Shown here piece after piece: positions 35,846 to 44,004 of a DNA stretch of 64,000 bases. The stretch lies in the NCBI RefSeq assembly GCF_016917755.1, contig NZ_CP070326.1:3224001-3288000 (forward strand), written 5' to 3'. Source of the DNA: Streptomyces noursei. GTDB taxonomy: Bacteria > Actinomycetota > Actinomycetes > Streptomycetales > Streptomycetaceae. How positions within the stretch are numbered: the first letter of the stretch is position 1; each line of letters opens with the position of its first letter. The notes beneath the pieces are model-generated. The model was not told the DNA's origin. It saw only the letters and a list, made by a program, of their open reading frames with translations, and made no database searches. A program made the position numbers and the translations under genes.

Positions 35846-38455
35846 TCAGGGGGTGGCCCGCTGGGCGTAGGCGGGGAGGGGCGGTGCGGGGAGTGCGGGG
35901 GCGGCGGACCTGATCAGGAGGGCGGCGGCCAGGCCGGCGAGCAGGGTGATGCCGACCGACCACCACAGGGCGGTGGCGTAGCCGCCCAGCGTTGCATGGG
36001 TGAGGTACTCCGCCAACTGCGGCGGAACCCCTCGCGGGTTGAGGAGCCGGCCGCTCCGGGCCGCTTCGGCGAAGTTCGGCCCGAGGCCGGGCACCCGTTC
36101 CATGCGGGCGGCGATGGCCGAGGACAGCACGCTGCCGAACAGCGCCGCGCCGAGCACCCCGCCCACCTGGTTGGCCGCGCCGGCCACTGCCGCGCCCCCG
36201 CCCGCGTCCGGCGCGGCGAGGCCGGCCGTGGCGAGGGAGAGGAGCGGCGTCAGGGCCGTGCCGAGGCCCAGGCCGGCGAGGACCATGCCGGGCAGGACCA
36301 GGGCGGCGTACTGGCTGTCGGACGTGAGGAAGGTCAGCAGCGCCAGGCCGAGCGCGGTGAGCAGCAGGCCCGGCACGATCAGGATGCGCGGCGCGATGCG
36401 GTGCAGCAGACGGGCGGAGACCTGGGTGGCGCCGATGACGACCGCGACGGCCGTGGGCAGGATCGCCAGGGCGGTGCCCATCGGGGAGTAGCCGCGGACG
36501 TTCTCCAGGTACGCCGTCAGGGTCGGGAGGAGGGCCAGCGTGCCGGCGCCGGCCAGGAACAAGGTGGCGAAGGAGCCGACGCGGTCGCGGTCCCCGAGGG
36601 CGTACGGCGGAAGGAGCGGGGTGTCCGCCCTGGTCTGCCACCAGAAGAAGGCGATCAGCAGGGCGACGCCGAGCGCGAACAGCGCCAGCACCAGGAGGTC
36701 GGCCCAGCCGCGCGAGCCGGTCTGCTGGAAGCCGTAGACGAGGGCGGCGATCCCGCCGGAGCCGAGCAGCAGGCCCGGCGCGTCGAAGCGGGGGCCGGTG
36801 CGGACCGGGCGGTCGTGGACCACGGTGGCCACACCGAGCACGGCGATCAGGGCGAGCGGGACGTCGATGAGCAGGCACCAGCGCCAGCTCAGGAATTCCA
36901 CCAGCCAGCCGCCGACGAGCAGGCTCGCCGTCGAGCCGCCGACGGCGATCGCGGCGTAGATCCCGAAGGCCCTGCCGCGGGCCTTCGGCTCGGGGAAGTC
37001 GGCGGACACCAGGGCCAGTGCGGCCGGCGACAGCAGCGCGGCGAAGACGCCCTGCAGGGCGCGGGCCGAGAGCAGCATGCCGGAGGTGGCGGCCAGGCCG
37101 CCGACGACGCCGGCCACCGCGAAGCCGGCCAGGCCGATGATCAGCATCCGTTTGCGGCCCACCAGGTCGGCGAGCTGGCCGCCGAGCAGCAGCAGCCCGC
37201 CGAAGGCGAGTCCATAGCCGGCGAACAGCCCGTTCAGGTCGTCGGCGCGGAGGTGCAGATCGGCCATGATCGTCGGCGCCGCCATCCGCAGGGACGTCGC
37301 GTCGAGCAGCACGAGGAGCTGTACGAGGCCGACCACCACCAGGCCCCACCAGCGCATGCGGTGCGGCAGCGACGGGTCATGGGCGGGGGGCGGGGAGGGC
37401 GGTACGGGCCACGCCTGGGGGGCCATGCCCGGGGGTGGCCCGAAACCCTGTGGGGGGACGGCGTGCGCCGGGGCCGTGGGTGCGTACACGGGCGGTGGGG
37501 GCACCGGTGCGGCGGCGGGGGCGGCAGCCGCCTCGGGGGCGAAGTCCAGCAACTGCGCGGCGTGCCGGCCGAGTTGGGCCAGTACCGTGCCCGGCAGCCA
37601 TTCCCCGTCCGGGCCCGTGCCCCGGTCGGTGTCCGCGTCCGCCGCCGTGCGGGCCGCGACCTGCTGGAGGGTGGGCCGCGCGGCCGGGTCCTTGTCGAGG
37701 CACGCGCGGACGAGATCGAGCAGCGGCTCGGGGACGCCGGTCAGGTCCGGCTCCTCCTCGGCGATCCGGAAGAGGTGGGCGTTCAGCCCGGTCTCCGTGG
37801 CGCCGAAGAGCAGGCGGCCGGTGGCGGCGTAGACGAGGACGGCGCCCAGGCAGAACACATCGCTGGCGGGGGTGAGTTCGAGGCCGCGCACCTGCTCGGG
37901 CGACATGAAGCCGGGGGAACCGATCAGCATGCCGGTGCGGGTGTGCAGGCTGTCCCCGGCGAGGCTGTCCATGGCCCGCGCGATACCGAAGTCGATCACG
38001 CGCGGCCCGTCCACCGTCACCAGGACGTTGGACGGTTTGAGGTCCCGGTGGATCAGGCCCGCCCCGTGCACCGCCTGCAGGGCGAGGGCGAGGCGGTTGG
38101 CCAGCACCCGCACGGAGCGCTCGGGCAGCGGCCCGAAGTCGTGCGCCACCACGGTGGTCAGGTCGGGCCCGGGGATGTACTGGGTCGCCACCCAGGGGAC
38201 CGCGGCCTCGGTGTCGGCGTCGAGCACGGCCGCCGTCCAGGAGCCGCCCACCTTCCGGGCGGCCGCCACCTCGCGGGCGAAGCGGCGGCGGAACTCCGGG
38301 TGTTGTGCGTGCTCGGCCTGGACGACCTTCACCGCGACGGTCCGCCCGACCTCGGAACGGCCCAGATAGACCAGTCCCATACCGCCGGCGCCCAGCCGGG
38401 CGATCAGGCGGTACGGACCTATGTGCGTCGGGTCTGAGGAAATCAGCTGATCCAC
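35846..38455 (-). CDS. Ser/Thr protein kinase fused to a 14-TM MFS drug transporter
   Basis: 869 aa in one uninterrupted frame. Residues 12-275 are a complete Hanks kinase: GAGGMGLVYLG, VAVKVV (Lys43), HRDLKPSN (136-143), DFGIA (155-159), SPE (185-187). Residues 307-364 are an Ala/Pro-rich linker. Residues 366-869 are a DHA2/EmrB-type transporter with motif A GGQLADLVGRKRM, LLDATSLRMAAPTIMADL, and about 14 TM helices. GTG at 38455; an alternative GTG lies 6 codons earlier. All catalytic kinase residues appear intact. It may phosphorylate a regulator or its own transporter in response to a substrate; this is inference. Confidence 0.88.
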   Translation of the reverse strand: MDQLISSDPTHIGPYRLIARLGAGGMGLVYLGRSEVGRTVAVKVVQAEHAQHPEFRRRFAREVAAARKVGGSWTAAVLDADTEAAVPWVATQYIPGPDLTTVVAHDFGPLPERSVRVLANRLALALQAVHGAGLIHRDLKPSNVLVTVDGPRVIDFGIARAMDSLAGDSLHTRTGMLIGSPGFMSPEQVRGLELTPASDVFCLGAVLVYAATGRLLFGATETGLNAHLFRIAEEEPDLTGVPEPLLDLVRACLDKDPAARPTLQQVAARTAADADTDRGTGPDGEWLPGTVLAQLGRHAAQLLDFAPEAAAAPAAAPVPPPPVYAPTAPAHAVPPQGFGPPPGMAPQAWPVPPSPPPAHDPSLPHRMRWWGLVVVGLVQLLVLLDATSLRMAAPTIMADLHLRADDLNGLFAGYGLAFGGLLLLGGQLADLVGRKRMLIIGLAGFAVAGVVGGLAATSGMLLSARALQGVFAALLSPAALALVSADFPEPKARGRAFGIYAAIAVGGSTASLLVGGWLVEFLSWRWCLLIDVPLALIAVLGVATVVHDRPVRTGPRFDAPGLLLGSGGIAALVYGFQQTGSRGWADLLVLALFALGVALLIAFFWWQTRADTPLLPPYALGDRDRVGSFATLFLAGAGTLALLPTLTAYLENVRGYSPMGTALAILPTAVAVVIGATQVSARLLHRIAPRILIVPGLLLTALGLALLTFLTSDSQYAALVLPGMVLAGLGLGTALTPLLSLATAGLAAPDAGGGAAVAGAANQVGGVLGAALFGSVLSSAIAARMERVPGLGPNFAEAARSGRLLNPRGVPPQLAEYLTHATLGGYATALWWSVGITLLAGLAAALLIRSAAPALPAPPLPAYAQRATP

Positions 38456-38677
38456 GGGGGAAAGGTAGTCCACGGCACGGGCCGCGGCACCGGATTCCGC
38501 GCTTCCTCCGCATCCTTCCTGCCGCGGAGTCTCGAACTCCGCATCGCTGCACGGGTGGAGACCGCCCCGCTGCCCCACCGCCGCCGCCCGGAGGCGGCCG
38601 CGGGGCCGGGGCCGACGTGCGCCGGCCCGGGGCGCGTGGCGTTCCGGGCCGGCCGTCGGGGCAACCGGGCGAGCGGG

Positions 38678-38950
38678 TCAGCAGTTGTCGTAGATCAGGG
38701 CGCGGACCAGGCGGCAGGTGGTGTCGGAGGGGCGGTGGACGCCGATGGCGAGGGCGGTGGTGCGGATCTTGGTGTTGGTGGCGTGCTCGGGGCGGTAGAC
38801 GCCGGTGTCGAGCAGGGCTATGGCCAGGCGCATGGCCTTCAGGCGGCGGTTGTGGGATTCGTACCGCTCGCGGGGCCATCCGGCGGGGAGCGGTTTCTTG
38901 GGCAGCGGGTGGGCCGGGAGGGGTTTCGTCATGAGCGTGGCAGCAGCCAT
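38678..38950 (-). CDS. small hypothetical protein (90 aa)
   Basis: 90 aa: MAAATLMTKPLPAHPLPKKP, then ERYESHNRRLKAMRLAIALL, and a C-terminal IRTTALAIGVHRPSDTTCRL ending YDNC. Excellent ribosome site (AGGAGG 8 nt before ATG 38950). It carries a Pro/Lys-rich N-terminus and two helical segments with no TM. Followed by the kinase-MFS gene in the same direction after 222 bp. No family recognised; the repeated VYRPEHATNTKI / VHRPSDTTCRL sub-sequences may be an internal duplication. Confidence 0.65.
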   Translation of the reverse strand: MAAATLMTKPLPAHPLPKKPLPAGWPRERYESHNRRLKAMRLAIALLDTGVYRPEHATNTKIRTTALAIGVHRPSDTTCRLVRALIYDNC

Positions 38951-39101
38951 CGGGCGGACCTCCTGGAGCTTTGGTGAACCCTCACTTACTGGTTCCCATT
39001 TTACTGCCGGGCACTGACAAAAGGCCCTGGCCAGGGGGGATTTGCCGGTGTGCGGGCGGGGGTTTCGGGACGCGGCCGGAGGGGGTGGTCCGACGCCCGG
39101 T

Positions 39102-40685
39102 TCAGGGGGTGGGAACGGGGCGGGCGCGAAGGAGCTTCTTGTCGGGCTTGCCGACGGGGGTGAGCGGGATGGCGTCGATGAGGTGGACGGCGGCGGGGGC
39201 GTAGAGGGCGCCCTTGTGGGCGGTGATGAAGGTGCGCAGGGCGGTGAGGGAGACCTCGTCGGCCGCGTGGCCGGGGGCGGGGACGACGGCGAGGTGCACC
39301 TCCTCGGTTTCGTCGGGGGTGCGGACGCCGTAGGCGGCGGCGTGGGCGACGGCGGGATGGGTGTGGAGGAGGTCTTCGAGCTCGGAGGGGTGGACATGGC
39401 CGCCGACGACGATGATCACGTCCTTGAGGCGGTCGACGAGGTAGAGGCGGCCGTCGGTGTCCAGGTAGCCGACGTCACCGGTGTGCACCCAGCCGTCGCG
39501 GAGGACCTGGGCGGTGAGGTCGGGGCGCTTCCAGTAGCCGCGCATCGCGCCGGCGGAGTGGACGTGGACCTCGCCCGGCTCCCCCGGCGGCAGGTCGCGG
39601 CCCTCGGCGTCGCGGATGGCGAGGGTCACGCCGGGCATCGGACGGCCGACGGTCATCGGGGCGTCGATGCGGATGTCGGCGTGGTCGGCGGGGCCGGCCT
39701 CGGTGATCGCCATCGCCTCGGACTGGCCGTAGCACCCGTAGAGGACCAGCCCGAAGACCTCGGCCGCCTGGCGCATCCGGGGCGCGGAGGCGGTGCAGCC
39801 CCCGTAGACGATGCGGGTGAGGGAGCCGAGGTCGGTGGCGGGGAGGGTGGGGTCGTCCAGGAGGCGGTAGAGGAGCGGCGGCAGCAGCCAGAGCTGGGTG
39901 ATGCGTTCGCGGGCGATGGTGGCCAGGACGGCGGTGGGGTCGAAGTCCCGGTGGAGGACGACGCTGCCGCCGGCCACGAGGGTGACGTCGGCCATGATGC
40001 CCGCCATGTGGGCCAGCGAGGTGCAGGCCAGGAGACGGGGCGGCTCGCCGCCGGCGCCGCCGGCGAGCTGGCCGAGCATCCCGGCGAACGGGCCGTGCGT
40101 CATCCGCACGCCCTTGGGGATGCCGGTCGTTCCGCCGGTGTGCCGGATGCACCAGTCGTCCTCGGGGCGGACCGCGCCGGGGACGGTCGGGGTGGCGGGG
40201 AGGGCGGCACCGGCGGCGAGCAGGTCGGGGCCGAGCGGGGCGGCGGCGCCGGGGGGCGGGCCGAAGGTCATCGCCTCGGGGCGGGAGCCGGTGCAGCCGT
40301 CCAGGAGGGCGCGCGCGGTGTCGTGCAGGTCGGGGTCGACCAGGAGGAGGACGGTCTCCGCGCTCTCGACCATCCGGGACAGGGTTTCGGCGGCCATCCC
40401 CTCGTAGAGCAGGACCACCCGCGCGCCGAGGAGGTTGACGGCGTAACGGGCGGCGAGCGCCTCGGGGCGGTTGCGGCTGAGGACGGAGACGGTTCGGCCG
40501 CGATCGACGCCGTGGGTGCGCAGGACGGCGGCCATGCGGTGGACGGCGGCGTGCAGGGTGCCGGCCGTGACGTCCTGGCCGTCGGCCGTGGTGACGACGG
40601 GGCGGTCGGGGTCGCGGGCGAGGACGGTGAGGAGGGTGTCGACGTAACTGGTGAAGGGCGGGGCGTCGGTGGGCGCGGCGGTCAT
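39102..40685 (-). CDS. AMP-dependent acyl-CoA synthetase/ligase
   Basis: 527 aa. ANL-superfamily adenylating enzyme: HTGGTTGIPKGVRMTHG (ATP loop), YGCYGQSEAMAI (A5), DGWVHTGDVGYLDTDGRLYL and RLKDVIIVVGGHV (A7/A8 hinge), catalytic Lys in TPVGKPDKKLL. This is the form typical of free-standing carboxylate-CoA ligases; chain specificity cannot be read. ATG at 40685 with GGAGGAG 7 nt upstream. Alone on its strand, divergent from glnII with about 415 bp between. Confidence 0.9.
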   Translation of the reverse strand: MTAAPTDAPPFTSYVDTLLTVLARDPDRPVVTTADGQDVTAGTLHAAVHRMAAVLRTHGVDRGRTVSVLSRNRPEALAARYAVNLLGARVVLLYEGMAAETLSRMVESAETVLLLVDPDLHDTARALLDGCTGSRPEAMTFGPPPGAAAPLGPDLLAAGAALPATPTVPGAVRPEDDWCIRHTGGTTGIPKGVRMTHGPFAGMLGQLAGGAGGEPPRLLACTSLAHMAGIMADVTLVAGGSVVLHRDFDPTAVLATIARERITQLWLLPPLLYRLLDDPTLPATDLGSLTRIVYGGCTASAPRMRQAAEVFGLVLYGCYGQSEAMAITEAGPADHADIRIDAPMTVGRPMPGVTLAIRDAEGRDLPPGEPGEVHVHSAGAMRGYWKRPDLTAQVLRDGWVHTGDVGYLDTDGRLYLVDRLKDVIIVVGGHVHPSELEDLLHTHPAVAHAAAYGVRTPDETEEVHLAVVPAPGHAADEVSLTALRTFITAHKGALYAPAAVHLIDAIPLTPVGKPDKKLLRARPVPTP

Positions 40686-40994
40686 GGTGGGCTCCTCCGG
40701 GAAGGCGGCACACGGGGTGCCGGTCGGTTGTGACGTTAGGCGGGGTCGGTCATGCCTTCCACGACCAAATGCGCCATGTGGATATGCACTTGGGGTTATG
40801 AGGGGTGGCAGAAAACGGATACGGCCGTGCGGGGGGTGTCGCGGCCACCACGGGCGGCGGCGCCGCCGAACTGTCCGGCCGGATACGGCACTTGAGGTTC
40901 GAGGGTGACTGCGGGAGCATGACCGCGCACCGCGGTCATGGAATGCCAGGCGTTTCGTGGCGAATAGTCGCAGAATCAGAGGATGTCCGACTGG

Positions 40995-41032
40995 GTAACC
41001 TGCGGTTCACATACGGGCAACGGACGGGAAAC
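40995..41032 (+). promoter_or_regulatory. GlnR-type box upstream of glnII
   Basis: Half-sites GTAAC (40995), TTCAC (41006), GCAAC (41017), GAAAC (41028), all at 6-nt spacing, the tandem gTnAc-n6-GaAAc architecture. It ends 69 nt before the glnII start. The rest of 40686-40994 has no gene. Confidence 0.85.
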
Positions 41033-41100
41033 GGCCTGTTGCGAGAGTGCTCCAGTACGCCCCGCACGCGTACCCGCACCGACCCGTATAAGAGGACCCC

Positions 41101-42123
41101 GTGACCATCAAGGCCGAGTACATCTGGATCGACGGCACCCAGCCGACCGCCAAGCTCCGCTCCAAGACCAAGATCCTGACGGACAGCAGCTCGCTGCCGC
41201 GGTGGGGCTTCGACGGGTCCAGCACCAGCCAGGCCGAAGGCCACTCCTCCGACCTCGTGCTCGACCCGGTCTTCAGCTGCCCGGACCCGATCCGCGGCGG
41301 CGACCACCTGCTGGTGCTGTGCGAGGTGCTCAACACCGACCTGACCCCGCACTCCTCCAACACCCGGGCCCTGCTGCGCCCGGTGGCCGAGCAGTTCGCC
41401 GGCCAGGAGCCGATCTTCGGCATCGAGCAGGAGTACACCTTCCTCAAGGGCGACCGCCCGCTGGGCTTCCCCGAGGGCGGCGGCTTCCCCGCTCCCCAGG
41501 GCGGCTACTACTGCGGCGTCGGCGCCGGCGAGATCTTCGGCCGGGAGATCGTCGAGCAGCACCTCGACCGCTGCCTGGCGGCCGGCCTCGGGCTGTCCGG
41601 CATCAACGCCGAGGTGATGCCGGGCCAGTGGGAGTTCCAGGTGGGCGCGCTGGCCCCGCTGGAGGTCTCCGACCACCTGTGGGTGGCGCGCTGGCTGCTG
41701 CACCGCACGGCCGAGGAGTACGGCGTCACCGCCTCCCTGGACGCCAAGCCGGCCAAGGGCGACTGGAACGGCGCGGGCGCGCACACCAACTTCTCCACCC
41801 GCGCGATGCGCGAGGGCTACGACCCGATCATCACCGCCTGCGAGGCGCTGGGCGAGGGTGACAAGCCGCTGGAGCACGTCCGCCAGTACGGCACCGGCAT
41901 CGAGGAGCGGCTGACCGGCGACCACGAGACCGCGCCCTGGGACGCGTACTCCTACGGCGCCTCGGACCGCGGCGCCTCGGTGCGCATCCCGTGGCAGGTC
42001 GAGGTCGAGAAGAAGGGCTACATCGAGGACCGGCGGCCGAACGCCAACGTGGACCCCTACGTGGTGACCCGGCTGATCGTGGACACCTGCTGCACGGAGC
42101 TGGAGCGGCGCGCCCAGGCGTGA
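41101..42123 (+). CDS. glnII: glutamine synthetase type II (eukaryote-like)
   Basis: 340 aa, the short GSII form found in Streptomyces, Frankia and rhizobia. Landmarks: RWGFDGSSTSQAEGHSSD, EPIFGIEQEYTFLKGDRPLG, GQWEFQVGALAPLEVSDH, GDWNGAGAHTNFST and ASDRGASVRIPW. GSII lacks the adenylylation Tyr loop, so control should be transcriptional through the GlnR box at 40995. GTG at 41101. The membrane protein gene downstream is separated by 204 bp. Confidence 0.96.
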   Translation: MTIKAEYIWIDGTQPTAKLRSKTKILTDSSSLPRWGFDGSSTSQAEGHSSDLVLDPVFSCPDPIRGGDHLLVLCEVLNTDLTPHSSNTRALLRPVAEQFAGQEPIFGIEQEYTFLKGDRPLGFPEGGGFPAPQGGYYCGVGAGEIFGREIVEQHLDRCLAAGLGLSGINAEVMPGQWEFQVGALAPLEVSDHLWVARWLLHRTAEEYGVTASLDAKPAKGDWNGAGAHTNFSTRAMREGYDPIITACEALGEGDKPLEHVRQYGTGIEERLTGDHETAPWDAYSYGASDRGASVRIPWQVEVEKKGYIEDRRPNANVDPYVVTRLIVDTCCTELERRAQA

Positions 42124-42327
42124 CCGACCGCCCGCCGGAGCGGAGGGGTGGAGCGGGGCCGGACCGGCGGGTCCGGCCCCTTCCGCATGTCCGGGCGGCA
42201 TCCCGGTGGGCGGGCGCGGGCCGGGCGGCCGGGCCGGTCGTCGGTGACGGATGGCACGCTGGACCCGTGCTTGCGCTCGCCGTCGGGGCGGGGGGACGGC
42301 AGGACCGGGAGCGGAGGGGGACGCGGG

Positions 42328-43113
42328 GTGCGGAGCGGATCGTGGAGCGGGGGACTGCCCTGGATGGCGCCGTTGTACGTGGGGGCGCTGCAGTGCGGGG
42401 CGTATGCCACCGCCCGGCTGCCGGTGCCACGGCGTGCGGAGTTGCTGCGGGCGCACTCCACCAACGTCGCCAATCTGCGCGCCGGACGGTGGGGCACGCT
42501 GGCCACCAGCGCGGCCTTCGTGGAGGAGCCGCTGCCGGCGGCGTACGGGGTGGCACTGCTGGCGGCGCTCGGGACGGCCGAGGCGCGGTGGGGCACCGGG
42601 CGCGCGGCGGCGGTGTTCGCGGCCGGGCACGTCGGCGCGAGCCTGCTGGTCTATGCCGGCCTGCACGGGCGCCGGTGGGCACGGCGGGCAGCCGCGCGGC
42701 CGGCGCCGGAGCTGGAGGCGGCCGGCGGGGCCGGCACCGCGCACGCCGTGGACGTCGGGGCGAGCTACGGCTTCTACGCCACCCTCGGCGCGCTGGCCGC
42801 CTCGGTGCCGCACCGTGGGGCGCGGGCGGCGGCGACCGGTGGGCTGCTGGCGCTGGGCGCGGTGCCGGTGGTCCGCCGCGGCCGGACGTTCACCGACGTC
42901 GGGCATCTGACGGCGCTGGCGCTCGGAGTGGCCATGGGAGCCGCGGGGACCCCCGTACGGGGGCGAATTCCGGCCACCGAGCGGGACGTCACCGGGCCGG
43001 TCCCGTCCGCAACTCCGGTGCACGGGAGGGCAGTCGGGGCACTCCCGGCACCTGCGTGGCGGCCGGCGGGGCGGGGGCCCGGCGGGATCGCGTCACCACG
43101 GGCCGGGGTGTGA
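42328..43113 (+). CDS. rhomboid-like membrane protein
   Basis: 261 aa with about six hydrophobic segments in the first 210 residues and a Pro/Gly-rich hydrophilic C-terminus. DVGASYGFYATLGALAAS carries a Gly-Ala-Ser at the rhomboid serine site, and FTDVGHLTALALGVAMG has His at the catalytic helix position, so both catalytic residues could be present. GTG at 42328 with GGAGGGGG upstream. This is the second rhomboid-like candidate in the window, after 6351-7088; they share topology rather than clear sequence identity. Function unknown. Confidence 0.6.
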   Translation: MRSGSWSGGLPWMAPLYVGALQCGAYATARLPVPRRAELLRAHSTNVANLRAGRWGTLATSAAFVEEPLPAAYGVALLAALGTAEARWGTGRAAAVFAAGHVGASLLVYAGLHGRRWARRAAARPAPELEAAGGAGTAHAVDVGASYGFYATLGALAASVPHRGARAAATGGLLALGAVPVVRRGRTFTDVGHLTALALGVAMGAAGTPVRGRIPATERDVTGPVPSATPVHGRAVGALPAPAWRPAGRGPGGIASPRAGV

Positions 43114-43142
43114 AAGACAGATCAGTGACCGTCTGGTTCAAT
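43114..43142 (+). promoter_or_regulatory. putative promoter giving a leaderless transcript
   Basis: AAGACA at 43114-43119 and TTCAAT at 43137-43142, 17-bp spacing, each 4 of 6 to the sigma70-like consensus. The ATG at 43149 begins 6 nt after the -10, at the expected start point. Confidence 0.45.
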
Positions 43143-43148
43143 AGCCCC

Positions 43149-43253
43149 ATGGCCAGCCTTACAGACATCGCGACAGGTCGCAGCGACCTTGAGCCGTTCT
43201 GGCCGTCCCGGCAGGCGCACGCCTTCGACCGTCTGTGTTGCCGCGCGCACTGA
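43149..43253 (+). CDS. 34-aa Cys-rich candidate leader peptide
   Basis: MASLTDIATGRSDLEPFW then PSRQAHAFDRLCCRAH. No Shine-Dalgarno; a promoter-like pair places the transcription start at the ATG, suggesting leaderless translation. Two adjacent Cys codons (TGT TGC) lie 3 codons before the stop, followed at once by an inverted repeat (43254-43261 / 43306-43313) that encloses a 6-bp hairpin ACACCG / CGGTGT (43279-43295). This is the layout of actinobacterial attenuation leaders. The controlled gene would be the winged-helix protein 106 nt downstream. Confidence 0.55.
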   Translation: MASLTDIATGRSDLEPFWPSRQAHAFDRLCCRAH

Positions 43254-43359
43254 GCGCGGGCCCGCACCTCCCTCTCCGACACCGCTGACCGGTGTCCCCA
43301 GCCCTGCCCGCGCGCATGACGTCCCCCGACGATCCCCTGCGCGAAAGAGCTGACGTTCG

Positions 43360-44004
43360 ATGACCAATCTCCGTACCGTGCCTGCCGGTTCCGCCACGGC
43401 CACCGTTCCCCCGCCGCCCCACCCCCGCCATCGGCTGCGCGCCGTGGCGCCCGACGAGGCCCTGCCCTCCCCGGCCTCCGCCGGGAGATTCCCCCAGCCC
43501 GGAACCGCCCCCGGCGCCGTCGCCGCGCGCCACAGTGCGCAGCACGTCGCCGAGTTGCTGGCCTCGGGTGCGACCTGGCTCCCGGCGCCGCAGCACAGCC
43601 TGCCCGCCCTGCCCGGTCAGCCGCCGATGGTCGGCTATCTCGTGCTCGTCCCGGCCGAGCAGGCCCCCGTCGCGCCGCAGCCGCCCGCCGGGCCCGCCCC
43701 GGCGGCCCGGACCGGCGACGAGATCGTCCGGATCGACCCCGAGCAGCGGACCGCCCACGTCCGCGAACGGCAGCTGGACCTGACGTACCTCGAATTCGAG
43801 CTGCTGGCCCATCTGGTCGCGCATCCGCACCGGGTGCACACCCGCGACCAGTTGGTGACCACGGTCTGGGGCTACGGGCACGTCGGCGACGGCCGCACCG
43901 TCGATGTGCACGTCGCCCGGCTGCGCCGGAAGTTGGGCGCCGAGCACCGCGGGTCGATCGTGACCATCCGGCGGGTCGGCTACAAGTACGTGCCGAGCGC
44001 CTGA
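43360..44004 (+). CDS. orphan winged-helix (OmpR/PhoB-type) DNA-binding protein
   Basis: 214 aa. Residues 1-120 are Ala/Pro-rich and probably disordered; there is no receiver domain. Residues 122-213 are a trans_reg_C effector domain: VRERQLDLTYLEFELLAHLV, HTRDQLVTTVWGYGHVGDGR, TVDVHVARLRRKLG and IVTIRRVGYKYVPS. Start ATG 43360 has only a weak AGAG ribosome site. Lacking a phosphorylation domain, it must be controlled by expression or partner binding, which fits the upstream candidate leader peptide. Its last 25 bp overlap the convergent acyltransferase gene. Confidence 0.85.
   Translation: MTNLRTVPAGSATATVPPPPHPRHRLRAVAPDEALPSPASAGRFPQPGTAPGAVAARHSAQHVAELLASGATWLPAPQHSLPALPGQPPMVGYLVLVPAEQAPVAPQPPAGPAPAARTGDEIVRIDPEQRTAHVRERQLDLTYLEFELLAHLVAHPHRVHTRDQLVTTVWGYGHVGDGRTVDVHVARLRRKLGAEHRGSIVTIRRVGYKYVPSA

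Noticed and set aside
34911..43145. Shared GGCTATTGA / TCAATAGCC between the glnA repeat and the leader-peptide promoter
   Set aside because: A 9-bp match in 8 kb of separate context is not enough to claim a common element.
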